From: an uncultured Eubacteriales bacterium
GTDB taxonomy: Bacteria; Bacillota; Clostridia; Christensenellales; Aristaeellaceae
Assembly (NCBI GenBank): GCA_900553265.1
Contig: USDD01000063.1
Coordinates: forward strand, 1-16,946
DNA length: 16,946 bases
Direction: 5' to 3'
The translations under genes were made by a program, and so were the position numbers. This document shows positions 1 through 8,579 of the stretch, piece by piece (positions within the stretch are counted from its first letter, which is position 1; each line of letters begins with the position of its first letter). The notes under the pieces are model-generated. The model worked only from the letters and a program-made list of their open reading frames with translations, had not been told where the DNA came from and made no database searches.

Positions 1-133
1 GGCCGGCGAATGGATTTTTCGTCAGATGCGAATGCAAATTCTGAAGGTTTACTGGAGGCAAATCGAGGAATCTGTATGCCGCAGATGGCGGAAAAGACAG
101 AGCCGACGCACCGCCGAATTGTGCGGTGCTGCC
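1..133. other. Sequence downstream of sigG, no gene recognised
   Basis: I see no convincing coding region in this stretch. Open frames that enter it on the plus strand run on as antisense to sigG and have no good ribosome binding site. The only structured element is the hairpin at 108-129. A gene whose other end lies beyond the window edge cannot be excluded. Confidence 0.4.
108..129 (-). terminator. Possible weak terminator hairpin after sigG
   Basis: A perfect 7-bp inverted repeat (GCACCGC at 108-114, GCGGTGC at 123-129, 8-nt loop) lies four bases past the sigG stop. On the minus strand the U-rich tract (TCTGTCTTTT) begins only several bases after the stem, so it is not a canonical intrinsic terminator. 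It may end the sigG transcript or protect its 3' end. Confidence 0.4.
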
Positions 134-910
134 CTACATATACTTCTTCATCTGCTGCAGCGCAGCCTTTTCCAGCCGGGAGACCTGCGCCTGGGAGATG
201 CCGATTTCCTCGGCGACCTCCATCTGGGTTTTCCCCTGAAAGAACCTCCGGCGGATGATGCGCCGCTCGCGCTGCTGAAGGCGCTGAAGCGCCTGTCGGA
301 TGGACAGATCGCGTACCCAGTCGTCCTCGTTCACCCGCTCGTCGCAAAGCTGATCCATCACATAGATCGCGTCGCCCCCGCCGTTCTGATAGACCGGGTC
401 GAACAGCGACACGGGATCCTGAATGGCCTCCAGCGCCAGCACCACGTCCTCCTCGGACACGTCCATCTCCTTGGCGATCTCCCCCACCGCCGGATCGCGC
501 CCCAGCCGCGCCGCCAGCGCGTCCCGGGTTTTCAGCGCGCGATAGGCCGTGTCCCGCATGGAGCGCGACACGCGGATGGGGTTGTTGTCCCGGAGATACC
601 TGCGGATTTCGCCGATGATCATGGGCACGCAGTAGGTGCTCAGGCGCACGTTCATGCTCAGATCAAAATTGTCCAGCCCCTTCATCAGCCCGATGCAGCC
701 CACCTGAAACAGATCGTCCACGTTTTCGCCGCGGTTCTGAAAGCGCTGAATCACGCTCAGCACCAACCGCAGATTGGCGCGGATGAGCTCCTCGCGCGCC
801 GCCTCGTCGCCCGCATGCGCCCGCTCCATCAGCGCGCGCATGGCCTCATGGGACAGAATGGGCAGCTTCGACGTGTCCACGCCGCAAATTTCAACCTTGT
901 TTCCGGCCAT
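134..910 (-). CDS. sigG: RNA polymerase sporulation sigma factor SigG
   Basis: Late forespore sigma factor of the sigma-70 family, which directs core RNA polymerase to forespore genes after engulfment. The 258-aa product matches the usual length (about 260). The N-terminal block VEICGVDTSKLP (residues 6-17) is a hallmark of SigG. Region 2 spans about 45-110 (DDLFQVGCIGLMK; STYCVPMIIGEIRRYLRDN), region 3 about 117-190 (IQDPVSLFDPVY; IYVMDQ), and region 4 about 200-255, with the helix-turn-helix FFQGKTQMEVAEEIGISQAQ. I chose the ATG at 910 because a GGAGGG Shine-Dalgarno lies a few bases upstream; the upstream in-frame GTG at 925 would place that Shine-Dalgarno inside the gene. In Bacillus and many clostridia sigG follows spoIIGA-sigE. 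Here its upstream neighbour is a flavin-reductase gene followed by a strong terminator, so sigG is its own transcription unit. Identification is very secure. Confidence 0.97.
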   Translation of the reverse strand: MAGNKVEICGVDTSKLPILSHEAMRALMERAHAGDEAAREELIRANLRLVLSVIQRFQNRGENVDDLFQVGCIGLMKGLDNFDLSMNVRLSTYCVPMIIGEIRRYLRDNNPIRVSRSMRDTAYRALKTRDALAARLGRDPAVGEIAKEMDVSEEDVVLALEAIQDPVSLFDPVYQNGGGDAIYVMDQLCDERVNEDDWVRDLSIRQALQRLQQRERRIIRRRFFQGKTQMEVAEEIGISQAQVSRLEKAALQQMKKYM

Positions 911-931
911 GTTCATTCCCTCCACTGCTGC

Positions 932-962
932 AAGTATTGCCGCAGCCGATGGGAACTATTCA
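932..962 (-). promoter_or_regulatory. Candidate sigma-F/sigma-G promoter of sigG
   Basis: On the minus strand, TGAATA (957-962) serves as a -35 element. Read as sigma-G, an 18-nt spacer is followed by AATACTT (932-938), close to the CATACTA-type -10. Read as sigma-F, GAATA is followed after 15 nt by GGCAATACTT, which fits the GGnnAnAnT pattern. B. subtilis sigG is known to be transcribed first by sigma-F and then by sigma-G itself, so a composite site is expected. Match to consensus is from memory. Confidence 0.55.
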
Positions 963-965
963 GGC

Positions 966-997
966 AAAAAAAGCCGGCTCCGATGCGCTCGGAGCCG
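966..997 (-). terminator. Intrinsic terminator of the glnN-to-flavin-reductase unit
   Basis: A 9-bp perfect stem (CGGCTCCGA at 975-983, TCGGAGCCG at 989-997, 5-nt loop) is followed on the minus strand by GGC and seven T residues (complement of A966-A972). It starts 5 bases after the stop codon of the flavin-reductase-like gene and separates that operon from sigG. Confidence 0.9.
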
Positions 998-1002
998 TTT
1001 GC

Positions 1003-1512
1003 TCACTGTTCGTCGATGCGATAGCAGGTCAGGATTTCGCCGAAGTAAATCGTGTGCAGATCGCGCCTGGGATAGGCCGTGCGCAGCACCTCGGGCGCCA
1101 TGCGATCCTCGGTCATCTCCTGCGTAAGCACCACGCGGCACTCGTAGTGCAGCCCGCACTCGCCCACGACGGGCGCGTCCACCTTCTGTCCCGGCAGCGC
1201 CGTCAGACCGTGGCCGACGAATTTGTTCTCGTCGCGGCCCGAGCGGCTGCCCGCGTAGGCCAGCTCCTTCTTCAGCGGCAGCAGCGTGGGCACGCTCACG
1301 GTGAACTCCCCCGTCCGTTCGAGAATGTCGTGGGTAAACCGCTGGGGCCGCACCACCACGGCGAAAACCGGCCGCTTCCAGCACCAGCCGATCCATCCCC
1401 AGCCGATGGTCATGGTGTTGGGCGTCTGCCCGCCCACGCTAAGGAACGCGCCGTTCCCGCTTAAGCGCTCCATGGTCTCCTGAAGTCCCTCTGTCCAACG
1501 AATCTCCCGCAT
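1003..1512 (-). CDS. Flavin reductase-like (FMN-binding split barrel) protein
   Basis: The 169-aa protein resembles the flavin reductase-like/flavoredoxin family, which binds FMN in a split beta-barrel and acts in flavin reduction or electron transfer in the cytoplasm. The visible pattern is an early segment with TMTIGWGWIGWCWKRPVFAV, then RPQRFTHDIL and EFTVSVP, then the C-terminal VLRTAYPRRDLHTIYFGEI with a closing strand; this is the family order. The substrate cannot be inferred. The ATG at 1512 is preferred: AAGGAGG lies about 8 bases upstream, whereas the upstream ATG at 1533 would put that site within the coding region. It is the last gene of a closely packed minus-strand operon, 14 bases after the hypothetical gene, and a terminator follows at once. 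Confidence 0.8.
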   Translation of the reverse strand: MREIRWTEGLQETMERLSGNGAFLSVGGQTPNTMTIGWGWIGWCWKRPVFAVVVRPQRFTHDILERTGEFTVSVPTLLPLKKELAYAGSRSGRDENKFVGHGLTALPGQKVDAPVVGECGLHYECRVVLTQEMTEDRMAPEVLRTAYPRRDLHTIYFGEILTCYRIDEQ

Positions 1513-1526
1513 CCGCCTGTCCTCCT

Positions 1527-2045
1527 TCAGCATAGGGTCGCCGCGCCGCTCTCCGGCGGAAAGGCGCTCCGCGCGTCCTCCGCCAGCAGAAACCGCGCCG
1601 CCGTCTGCGCGTCGTCATTTTCTCCGGGCACGCGCCAGATCTGCGCGCTGCACAGCCCGCGGCAGAGCGCGTCCGTCTCCTTCAGCGACGCTGCATCCGC
1701 GCCGTCGAAAATCAGAATCTCCGAGACGCAGAAGCACAGATTGCGCCGGGCGAAGGTCTCCGCGGGCGAGCGCCGCGCGCTGAACTCCGGCCGGAACAAA
1801 ACCAGCCGATCCACGCGCAGCTGCGCGGCCAGCGCCAGCGCCGTCACCCAGCTCTTTCCAGCTGCAGCCGCGCAGACGCGGGCGCATCCGGAAATTCGAA
1901 ACAGCCCGTCCCGCGCCGCGTCCAGCGTCCCGCCGTCCGCGCGCTCCACCTGCGCGCCGCCGTCGGCCAGCCGCCGCGAAAGCGCGCGTACAAACTCGCC
2001 GCCGCCCAGCATCAGGCAGCCCGTTTCCGTCGTCCTCGGCCGCAT
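1527..2045 (-). CDS. Hypothetical protein in the ktr operon
   Basis: I do not recognise this 172-aa protein. It starts at an ATG preceded by GGGGAGG, 15 bases after the trkA stop, and ends 14 bases before the flavin-reductase gene, so it is probably translated as part of the operon. The sequence is rich in Ala and Arg, with a glycine-containing start (LMLGGGEFVRALSRRLADGG, residues 11-30), a middle hydrophobic segment (AAGKSWVTALALAAQLRVDR followed by LVLFRPEF) and several cysteines. The alternation of hydrophobic strands and helices suggests a small alpha/beta (Rossmann-like or hydrolase-like) fold, but no catalytic motif is evident and there is no signal peptide. Its position suggests, without proving, a link to potassium transport or sugar-phosphate metabolism. 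Confidence 0.7.
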   Translation of the reverse strand: MRPRTTETGCLMLGGGEFVRALSRRLADGGAQVERADGGTLDAARDGLFRISGCARVCAAAAGKSWVTALALAAQLRVDRLVLFRPEFSARRSPAETFARRNLCFCVSEILIFDGADAASLKETDALCRGLCSAQIWRVPGENDDAQTAARFLLAEDARSAFPPESGAATLC

Positions 2046-2060
2046 GGCCCCGCCTCCCCG

Positions 2061-2723
2061 TCACTTGCGCCGGTTCAGTCGATCGAGCGTGCCCTCGCTG
2101 GCCACCACCAGCATCAGATCTCCCTCGTGGATCACCGTCTCCGCGGTGGGCAGCGCGTCGGTCTTGCCGCCGCTGCGGACGGCGACCACGTTGATGCCCA
2201 GCCGCTCGCGCAGATTCAGCGCCCTCAGCGCCTTCCCGTTCCACTCGGGCCCGGCCTGAATTTCCACCATGGAAAAGTCCGGCGACAGCTCGATATACTC
2301 CAGCAGATTTCCCGATACAAGGTTATGCGCAATTCGCTTGCCCATGTCCCGCTCCGGAAAAAGAACCTTGTCCGCGCCCAGCTTTTCCAGCATTCTGCCG
2401 TGGAATTCGTCGGAGGCCTTGGCGATGACCTGCCTGCAGCCCAGCTCCTTGAGCAGCATCGTCGTGGCGCAGCTGGCCTTCAGATCGCCACCGATGGTCA
2501 CGAACGCCGTGTCGAAATCGCCCGCGCCCAGCATATGAAGCGTCTCGCGATCCATGGAATCCGCCTGCACTGCCTGGGTCAGCTCCTGCTGAAGGCTCTC
2601 CACCAGATCCATGCGCCGGTCGATGCCCAGCACCTGCACGCCGTCCTCGCTCAGAGTCCGGGCGATGGACGCGCCGAAGCGTCCGAGGCCCACGACCATC
2701 ACCGTTCTGTTTTTCCTGTCCAT
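2061..2723 (-). CDS. Potassium uptake regulatory subunit, TrkA/KtrA family (RCK)
   Basis: Cytoplasmic gating subunit of a Ktr/Trk potassium transporter. The 220-aa protein has the KtrA layout: an RCK_N Rossmann domain (about 6-130) and an RCK_C domain (about 136-220). The nucleotide-binding motif is GLGRFG (12-17), with an acidic residue, D35, at the end of the second strand (VLGID), which normally contacts the ribose of NAD(H) or ATP/ADP. The C-terminal part shows the usual TVIHEGDLMLVV strand. A strong GGAGGAG precedes the ATG at 2723. It lies 15 bases after the channel gene, as expected for co-made partners. In related systems c-di-AMP binds RCK_C; I cannot tell from the sequence whether that holds here. 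Confidence 0.95.
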   Translation of the reverse strand: MDRKNRTVMVVGLGRFGASIARTLSEDGVQVLGIDRRMDLVESLQQELTQAVQADSMDRETLHMLGAGDFDTAFVTIGGDLKASCATTMLLKELGCRQVIAKASDEFHGRMLEKLGADKVLFPERDMGKRIAHNLVSGNLLEYIELSPDFSMVEIQAGPEWNGKALRALNLRERLGINVVAVRSGGKTDALPTAETVIHEGDLMLVVASEGTLDRLNRRK

Positions 2724-2738
2724 TCTTTTCTCCTCCGA

Positions 2739-4094
2739 TCAGCCGATCATCACGCGATCCTCCGGATAGCGGAAATGCTCCTTTTTCTTCCATTGGCGGC
2801 TGGCCAGCAGCACTGCCAGCGACAGCGGCCCCACGCGGCCGAAGTACATCGTCATCAGAATCAGAATCTTCGACGGCATATTCAGCGTGGGCGTGCCCAG
2901 CGACGAGATGCCCACCGTGCCCATGGCCGACGCGCACTCGTAGGCCACGTCGATCAGCTCCGCGTCCGGCTGCATCAGCGACAGCGCCAGCACGTCCGCC
3001 AGCACAATGGCCGCCGCCAGAAAGGCGATGGTGACGGCCCGCTGAACGAGCCCGCGCTCCAAGCGCCGCTCAAAGACATTGATCTCGCTCTCGCCGCGCA
3101 CCACCATGCGCACCACCAGCACCAGCACCGCGAACGTCGTCACCTTCACGCCGCCACCCGTGGACGCGGGCGACGCGCCGATGAACATCAGAAGGCAGTT
3201 CACCAACTTGGTGGCCGGGCGCAGCGCCGCCTGATCGATGGTGTTGAAGCCCGCCGTGCGCAGCGTCACCGACTGGAGCAGCGCCGCCAGCAGCTTTTCG
3301 CCCACGGTCAGATCGCCCAGCGTTCCCGGATTGCTCCATTCCGCCGCGAGATTAAACAGAAATCCCGCCAGAAGCAGCGCGCCGTAGGTCGTCAGCACCA
3401 GCTTCGCCTGCAATCCCAGCCGCCGCAGCGAGCGCTTCGAGTAAAGCTCGCGCACCGTGGAAAAGCCCAGTCCGCCCAGCACCACCAGCGTACAGACGGT
3501 CAGGTTCACCAGCGCGTCCGTCCGATAGGCCGTCAGGCTGGTGAAGTGGCCAAACAGGTCGAAGCCCGCGTTGCAGTAGGCCGAAACCGAATGGAACAGC
3601 GCGTAGAACGCGCCGTCGCGCCAGCCGTACTGCGGAACCATCCGCACCGCCAGCAGCGCCGCGCCGGTCAGCTCCACCGTGAGCGTGCTCAGCGCCACCC
3701 ATTGGATCAGCCTGATGAGACCGTTCAGCCGCTCCTCGTTCATGGATTCGCGCACCAGCATCCGCTCGTGCAGCGTCAGCTTCTTGCCCAGAAACCAGAA
3801 CAGCAGCGTGGCGAAGGTCATAAATCCCAGCCCGCCCAGCTGAATCAGCGCCAGCAGCACCCAATGGCCGAAACGGGAAAAGGTCGTGCCCGTGTCCACC
3901 GTGACCAGTCCCGTGACGCACACCGCCGACGTGGACGTGAACAGCGCGTCGAACCATGGAACGCCCCGTCCGTTTGCAGAAGAAACGGGTGCCGACAGCA
4001 ACAGGCTTCCGGCCAGAATGATGGCCGCGAAGCCCGCCGCGATGACGCCCATCGCATTGAAGTGTCTGAATCTGTTGGCAAACATTTTGCTCAT
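2739..4094 (-). CDS. Potassium uptake channel subunit, TrkH/KtrB family
   Basis: Integral membrane pore subunit for potassium (or sodium-coupled potassium) uptake. The 451-aa length is that of KtrB rather than the slightly longer TrkH. The four selectivity loops typical of the superfamily can be read: TSAVCVTGLV (about 55-64), HSVSAYCNAGF (168-178), LQSVTLRTAGF (273-283) and ASAMGTVGIS (388-397), each with its conserved glycine. GASPASTGGGVKVTT (306-320) lies after the third pore loop, as in KtrB. Many hydrophobic membrane segments surround these. The start ATG at 4094 overlaps the kinase stop codon (ATGA), indicating translational coupling; an alternative ATG three codons later is possible. 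Its RCK partner follows directly. Confidence 0.95.
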   Translation of the reverse strand: MSKMFANRFRHFNAMGVIAAGFAAIILAGSLLLSAPVSSANGRGVPWFDALFTSTSAVCVTGLVTVDTGTTFSRFGHWVLLALIQLGGLGFMTFATLLFWFLGKKLTLHERMLVRESMNEERLNGLIRLIQWVALSTLTVELTGAALLAVRMVPQYGWRDGAFYALFHSVSAYCNAGFDLFGHFTSLTAYRTDALVNLTVCTLVVLGGLGFSTVRELYSKRSLRRLGLQAKLVLTTYGALLLAGFLFNLAAEWSNPGTLGDLTVGEKLLAALLQSVTLRTAGFNTIDQAALRPATKLVNCLLMFIGASPASTGGGVKVTTFAVLVLVVRMVVRGESEINVFERRLERGLVQRAVTIAFLAAAIVLADVLALSLMQPDAELIDVAYECASAMGTVGISSLGTPTLNMPSKILILMTMYFGRVGPLSLAVLLASRQWKKKEHFRYPEDRVMIG

Positions 4095-5020
4095 AGCCGC
4101 TCGATTTCCACCCTGCTCAGGAATTCGCGATAGAGATTTTTGTCGATCACGCGATAGCCTTCGGTGGTGCAGCGCGCGGAAGCGCAGGCCACGCCCATGC
4201 GGAAGGCCTCCTCCAGCTCGTTGTCGCCGATGAAGCCGCAGGCCAGGCCGGCCACCATGGAATCGCCCGCGCCCACGGTGGACTTCAGCTCCAGCGTCAG
4301 CTTCGGCGCAAACAGCGTCTCGTCGCCGTCGGTAATCAGCGCGCCGTCCGCGCCCAGCGAGACGGCCACCACAGCCACGCCCTGATCGATGTACTTCATC
4401 GCCGCCGCGCGCACGTCCTGCAGCGTGGTCAGCTCGCGCCCCGCCATCCGCTCCAGCTCGGCGCGGTTGGGCTTAATCATAAACGGCCGGCTCTCCAGAC
4501 CATAGCGCATGGGCTCGCCGTCCGCGTCGAGAATGCAGCGGCAGCCGAGGCCCTCCACCGTCTCGATGAGCGTGCGGTAGTAATCCGCGGGGCATCCCGG
4601 CGGCAGCGAGCCGGACAGCACCAGATAGTCCGTGTTCTCGGCGTGCAGCGCCACCAGATCTGTCATCTGCTTCAGCTGCGCCTCGCTCACCGGTTCGCCG
4701 GACTCGTTGATCTCGGTGATCTCGTTCTTCGACTCGTCGAACACCTTGACGTTGGTGCGCACAGCGCCCTCGCACCAGACGAAGTTGTACGCCGTGGAGT
4801 TGACCATCAGCCGCTTTTCGAACAGCTGGGAGCCCTCCTCGTGCATAAATCCGATGCACTCCGCGTCCACGCCCAGCGCCGACGCGGCCAGCGCCACGTT
4901 GATGCCCTTGCCCGCGGCCACGCTGTGGGCCTTGAGCACGCGGTTCAGCCCGCCGGGCGTGAAATGCTCCACATGCACCGTGCGGTCAATGCTGGGATTG
5001 AGAGAAATTGCTGTAATCAT
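4091..5020 (-). CDS. PfkB-family sugar-phosphate kinase, likely 1-phosphofructokinase
   Basis: ATP-dependent hexose-phosphate kinase of the ribokinase (PfkB) superfamily, 309 aa, the normal length. It starts ITAISLNPSIDRT, as FruK and LacC do, and carries AAGKGINVA (35-43), the substrate-side SGSLPPGCP (136-144), KPNRAELE (183-190) and the anion-hole/catalytic signature STVGAGDSMVAG (247-258) with D253 as general base. FruK (fructose 1-phosphate to fructose 1,6-bisphosphate) is most likely; LacC (tagatose 6-phosphate kinase) cannot be ruled out, since no fructose PTS or lac genes lie nearby. An AGGATGG ribosome site precedes the ATG. The gap of 53 bases to glnN has no clear terminator, so both may share a transcript. 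It overlaps the potassium channel gene by ATGA. Confidence 0.9.
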   Translation of the reverse strand: MITAISLNPSIDRTVHVEHFTPGGLNRVLKAHSVAAGKGINVALAASALGVDAECIGFMHEEGSQLFEKRLMVNSTAYNFVWCEGAVRTNVKVFDESKNEITEINESGEPVSEAQLKQMTDLVALHAENTDYLVLSGSLPPGCPADYYRTLIETVEGLGCRCILDADGEPMRYGLESRPFMIKPNRAELERMAGRELTTLQDVRAAAMKYIDQGVAVVAVSLGADGALITDGDETLFAPKLTLELKSTVGAGDSMVAGLACGFIGDNELEEAFRMGVACASARCTTEGYRVIDKNLYREFLSRVEIERL

Positions 5021-5073
5021 GATTCTGCAACCATCCTGTTTTGTTCATTCTTTCCCGATTGGCGGGGATACAA

Positions 5074-7158
<2,085 letters not shown>

Positions 7159-7209
7159 GGACTACTCTCCTTTGGCTGTGCAGAAATGAGGGCAGATAAT
7201 TCTTTTTAG

Positions 7210-7238
7210 ATTATAACCACGCACTGTAAATTCTGCAA
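7210..7238 (-). promoter_or_regulatory. Housekeeping promoter of glnN
   Basis: On the minus strand, TTGCAG (7233-7238) and a perfect TATAAT (7210-7215) are separated by exactly 17 bases, a clear sigma-A promoter. Transcription would start near 7203, leaving a leader of roughly 45 bases that includes the ribosome binding site. Confidence 0.85.
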
Positions 7239-7301
7239 TCGCGCCGCGCCGCAATGCCATTGTGCCCAGTTTACGCAGTCTTTTTTTTCAGTTTGAACAG
7301 A

Positions 7302-7330
7302 TTGTATTTTCCCGCTTTTTGTGCTATCAT
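7302..7330 (+). promoter_or_regulatory. Extended -10 promoter of the Nudix gene
   Basis: TATCAT (7325-7330) is preceded by TGC, giving an extended -10 (TGTGCTATCAT). A weak -35, TTGTAT (7302-7307), sits 17 bases upstream. Nearly the same -10 block (TGTGCTATAAT) is found before maf. It is divergent to the glnN promoter. Confidence 0.65.
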
Positions 7331-7364
7331 AAAATATGATTACGAAAAAGGAAGGTGTTCAGCT

Positions 7365-7796
7365 TTGGCGGGATCAATTCGAAGCTGTGCGGGCGGCGTG
7401 GTCTTTTCCGGAGACGACGTCTTTCTCCTGATGAGCGATCGAGGCGACTGGGTGATGCCCAAGGGAGTCATCCGCAGCTACAATAAATCCAACGAGGTCG
7501 CCCTCTGGCGCGTAGAGGACGAGGCGGGCATTCACGCCGAGATCATCGGCATCGCCGGAAACACGCGCTACGACTTCTTCTCCGAAAGCCGCGGCAAGGA
7601 AATCAGCAACCGCATTCAGTGGTTCGCCATGCATGCCAGCGACCACAGCTATCACGTGTCCTACGATCAGGGCTTCCTCAACGGCGGCTACTTCCCCGTG
7701 GAGCGCGCCATGGAGATGCTCACCTTCGAAGGCGACCGCGAAATCCTGCGCGCCGCCTGCCGAATCTACGACGAATACAGAAAGCTCAACGTATAA
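7365..7796 (+). CDS. Nudix-fold hydrolase with altered Nudix box
   Basis: A 143-aa protein with the Nudix layout: SCAGGVVFSGDDVFLLM (7-23), WVMPKG (29-34), then the Nudix-box position 34-56. Compared with the consensus Gx5Ex7REUxEExGU, G34, E53, G55 and I56 are kept, but N40 replaces the first Glu, W48-R49 replace Arg-Glu, and D52 replaces a Glu. Nudix enzymes cleave nucleoside diphosphates linked to other groups. Here activity may be altered or lost, and the substrate is unknown. I chose the TTG at 7365 because AAAGGAAGG lies about 8 bases upstream and the family domain begins just after it; the in-frame ATG at 7254 lies upstream of the promoter. The gene is monocistronic: its own promoter upstream, two terminators downstream. 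Confidence 0.85.
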   Translation: MAGSIRSCAGGVVFSGDDVFLLMSDRGDWVMPKGVIRSYNKSNEVALWRVEDEAGIHAEIIGIAGNTRYDFFSESRGKEISNRIQWFAMHASDHSYHVSYDQGFLNGGYFPVERAMEMLTFEGDREILRAACRIYDEYRKLNV

Positions 7797-7806
7797 CACA
7801 CAATGT

Positions 7807-7834
7807 GCCGCCCGTGCCGTCGGGCGGCTTTTTT
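7807..7834 (+). terminator. Intrinsic terminator after the Nudix gene
   Basis: A perfect 8-bp stem (GCCGCCCG at 7807-7814, CGGGCGGC at 7821-7828) with a 6-nt loop is followed directly by six T residues. It begins ten bases after the stop codon. Confidence 0.93.
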
Positions 7835-7853
7835 GCCCGAAAGGGCACTTTTT
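7834..7853 (+). terminator. Second, tandem terminator with GAAA tetraloop
   Basis: Immediately after the first terminator's T-run comes TGCCC-GAAA-GGGCA (7834-7847), a short stem capped by a GNRA tetraloop, followed by CTTTTT. The two form a tandem pair that insulates the cell-wall cluster from upstream transcription. Confidence 0.75.
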
Positions 7854-7916
7854 GCGAATATGTTTACGGGGATGTCCGATCTTCGCCCCAAACTTCACGT
7901 TTCTGCAACAGTTATG

Positions 7917-7925
7917 TGCTATAAT
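7917..7925 (+). promoter_or_regulatory. Extended -10 promoter of the maf-mre-rodA cluster
   Basis: A perfect TATAAT (7920-7925) preceded by TGC (7917-7919) forms an extended -10. No good -35 is present at 17 bases, which is acceptable for an extended -10 promoter. The transcript would start near 7932, about 33 bases before the maf start codon. Confidence 0.7.
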
Positions 7926-7964
7926 AGGATGTCAAATTGTATCAATTCGCGGAGTGATGAAACC

Positions 7965-8537
7965 ATGACCAACGAAGCGCGGCCGCTGATTCTCGCGTCC
8001 GGCTCGCCCCGGCGGCGCGAGCTGCTCGGGCGCATGGGCTACGAATTTCAGATCTGTTCTCCCGACGTGGACGAGCATGTGTCCGGCCACGCCCGGGATA
8101 TTGTGCGCACGCTGGCCGTCCGCAAGGCCCGCGCGGCGGCGGAGCGCTTCGATCGCGGCGTGATTATCGCCTCGGACACGCTGGTCTCGCTGGACGGCGC
8201 GCCGCTGGGCAAGCCGGCGGACGCGGACGACGCCAGACGCATGCTGCGCGCCCTCTCGGGGCGCGAGCACGAGGTGTTCACCGGGGTCTGCGTGATTGAC
8301 GCGCAGATGGGCATGGAGGAGGCGCAGGTGGATCGCACCGGCGTGCGCTTCCGGCCGCTGACCGACGCGGAGATCGACGCCTACATCGCCACGGGCGAGC
8401 CGATGGACAAGGCCGGCGCCTACGGCATTCAGGGCGGCGCGGGCAAATTCGTCGAGTCGCTGGACGGCTCCTACGAAAACGTCATGGGCTTCCCGGTGCG
8501 GCTCGTGGGCGAAATGCTCGGGCGCTTCGGGTTCTGA
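7965..8537 (+). CDS. maf: Maf-family nucleotide pyrophosphatase
   Basis: House-cleaning enzyme that hydrolyses non-canonical or pyrimidine nucleoside triphosphates (dTTP/UTP or modified bases) to monophosphates; in B. subtilis Maf is also tied to septum formation. The 190-aa protein shows the complete family pattern: LILASGSPRRRELL (8-21), IIASDTLV with D71, LGKP (81-84), EHEVFTGV (101-108), DKAGAYGIQG (148-157) and GSYENVMGFP (168-177). The ATG at 7965 has a GGAGTG Shine-Dalgarno; the longer in-frame start at 7803 would begin inside the upstream terminator. It leads the cell-wall cluster, as in B. subtilis, where maf precedes radC-mreBCD. The next gene is 42 bases downstream. Confidence 0.95.
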   Translation: MTNEARPLILASGSPRRRELLGRMGYEFQICSPDVDEHVSGHARDIVRTLAVRKARAAAERFDRGVIIASDTLVSLDGAPLGKPADADDARRMLRALSGREHEVFTGVCVIDAQMGMEEAQVDRTGVRFRPLTDAEIDAYIATGEPMDKAGAYGIQGGAGKFVESLDGSYENVMGFPVRLVGEMLGRFGF

Positions 8538-8579
8538 TCTCTCCAAAATTCCAACCTCATCTTCAGGAGGCCTGATTAC

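Noticed and set aside
2127..4133. 668-aa plus-strand open frame
   Set aside because: It lies opposite trkA and trkH, is dominated by His, Gln and Arg, and has no recognisable family; it is a shadow of GC-rich codon usage.
5021..5073. Terminator or promoter between glnN and the kinase
   Set aside because: Only a 4-bp CCCG/CGGG stem and a poor promoter match are present, too weak to call.
7254..7364. ATG start giving a longer Nudix protein
   Set aside because: It lies upstream of the likely promoter, and the extra residues do not resemble the family; TTG at 7365 has the ribosome site.
7803..7964. Upstream start for Maf
   Set aside because: It would begin at the Nudix terminators and upstream of the maf promoter; the family N-terminus starts at 7965.
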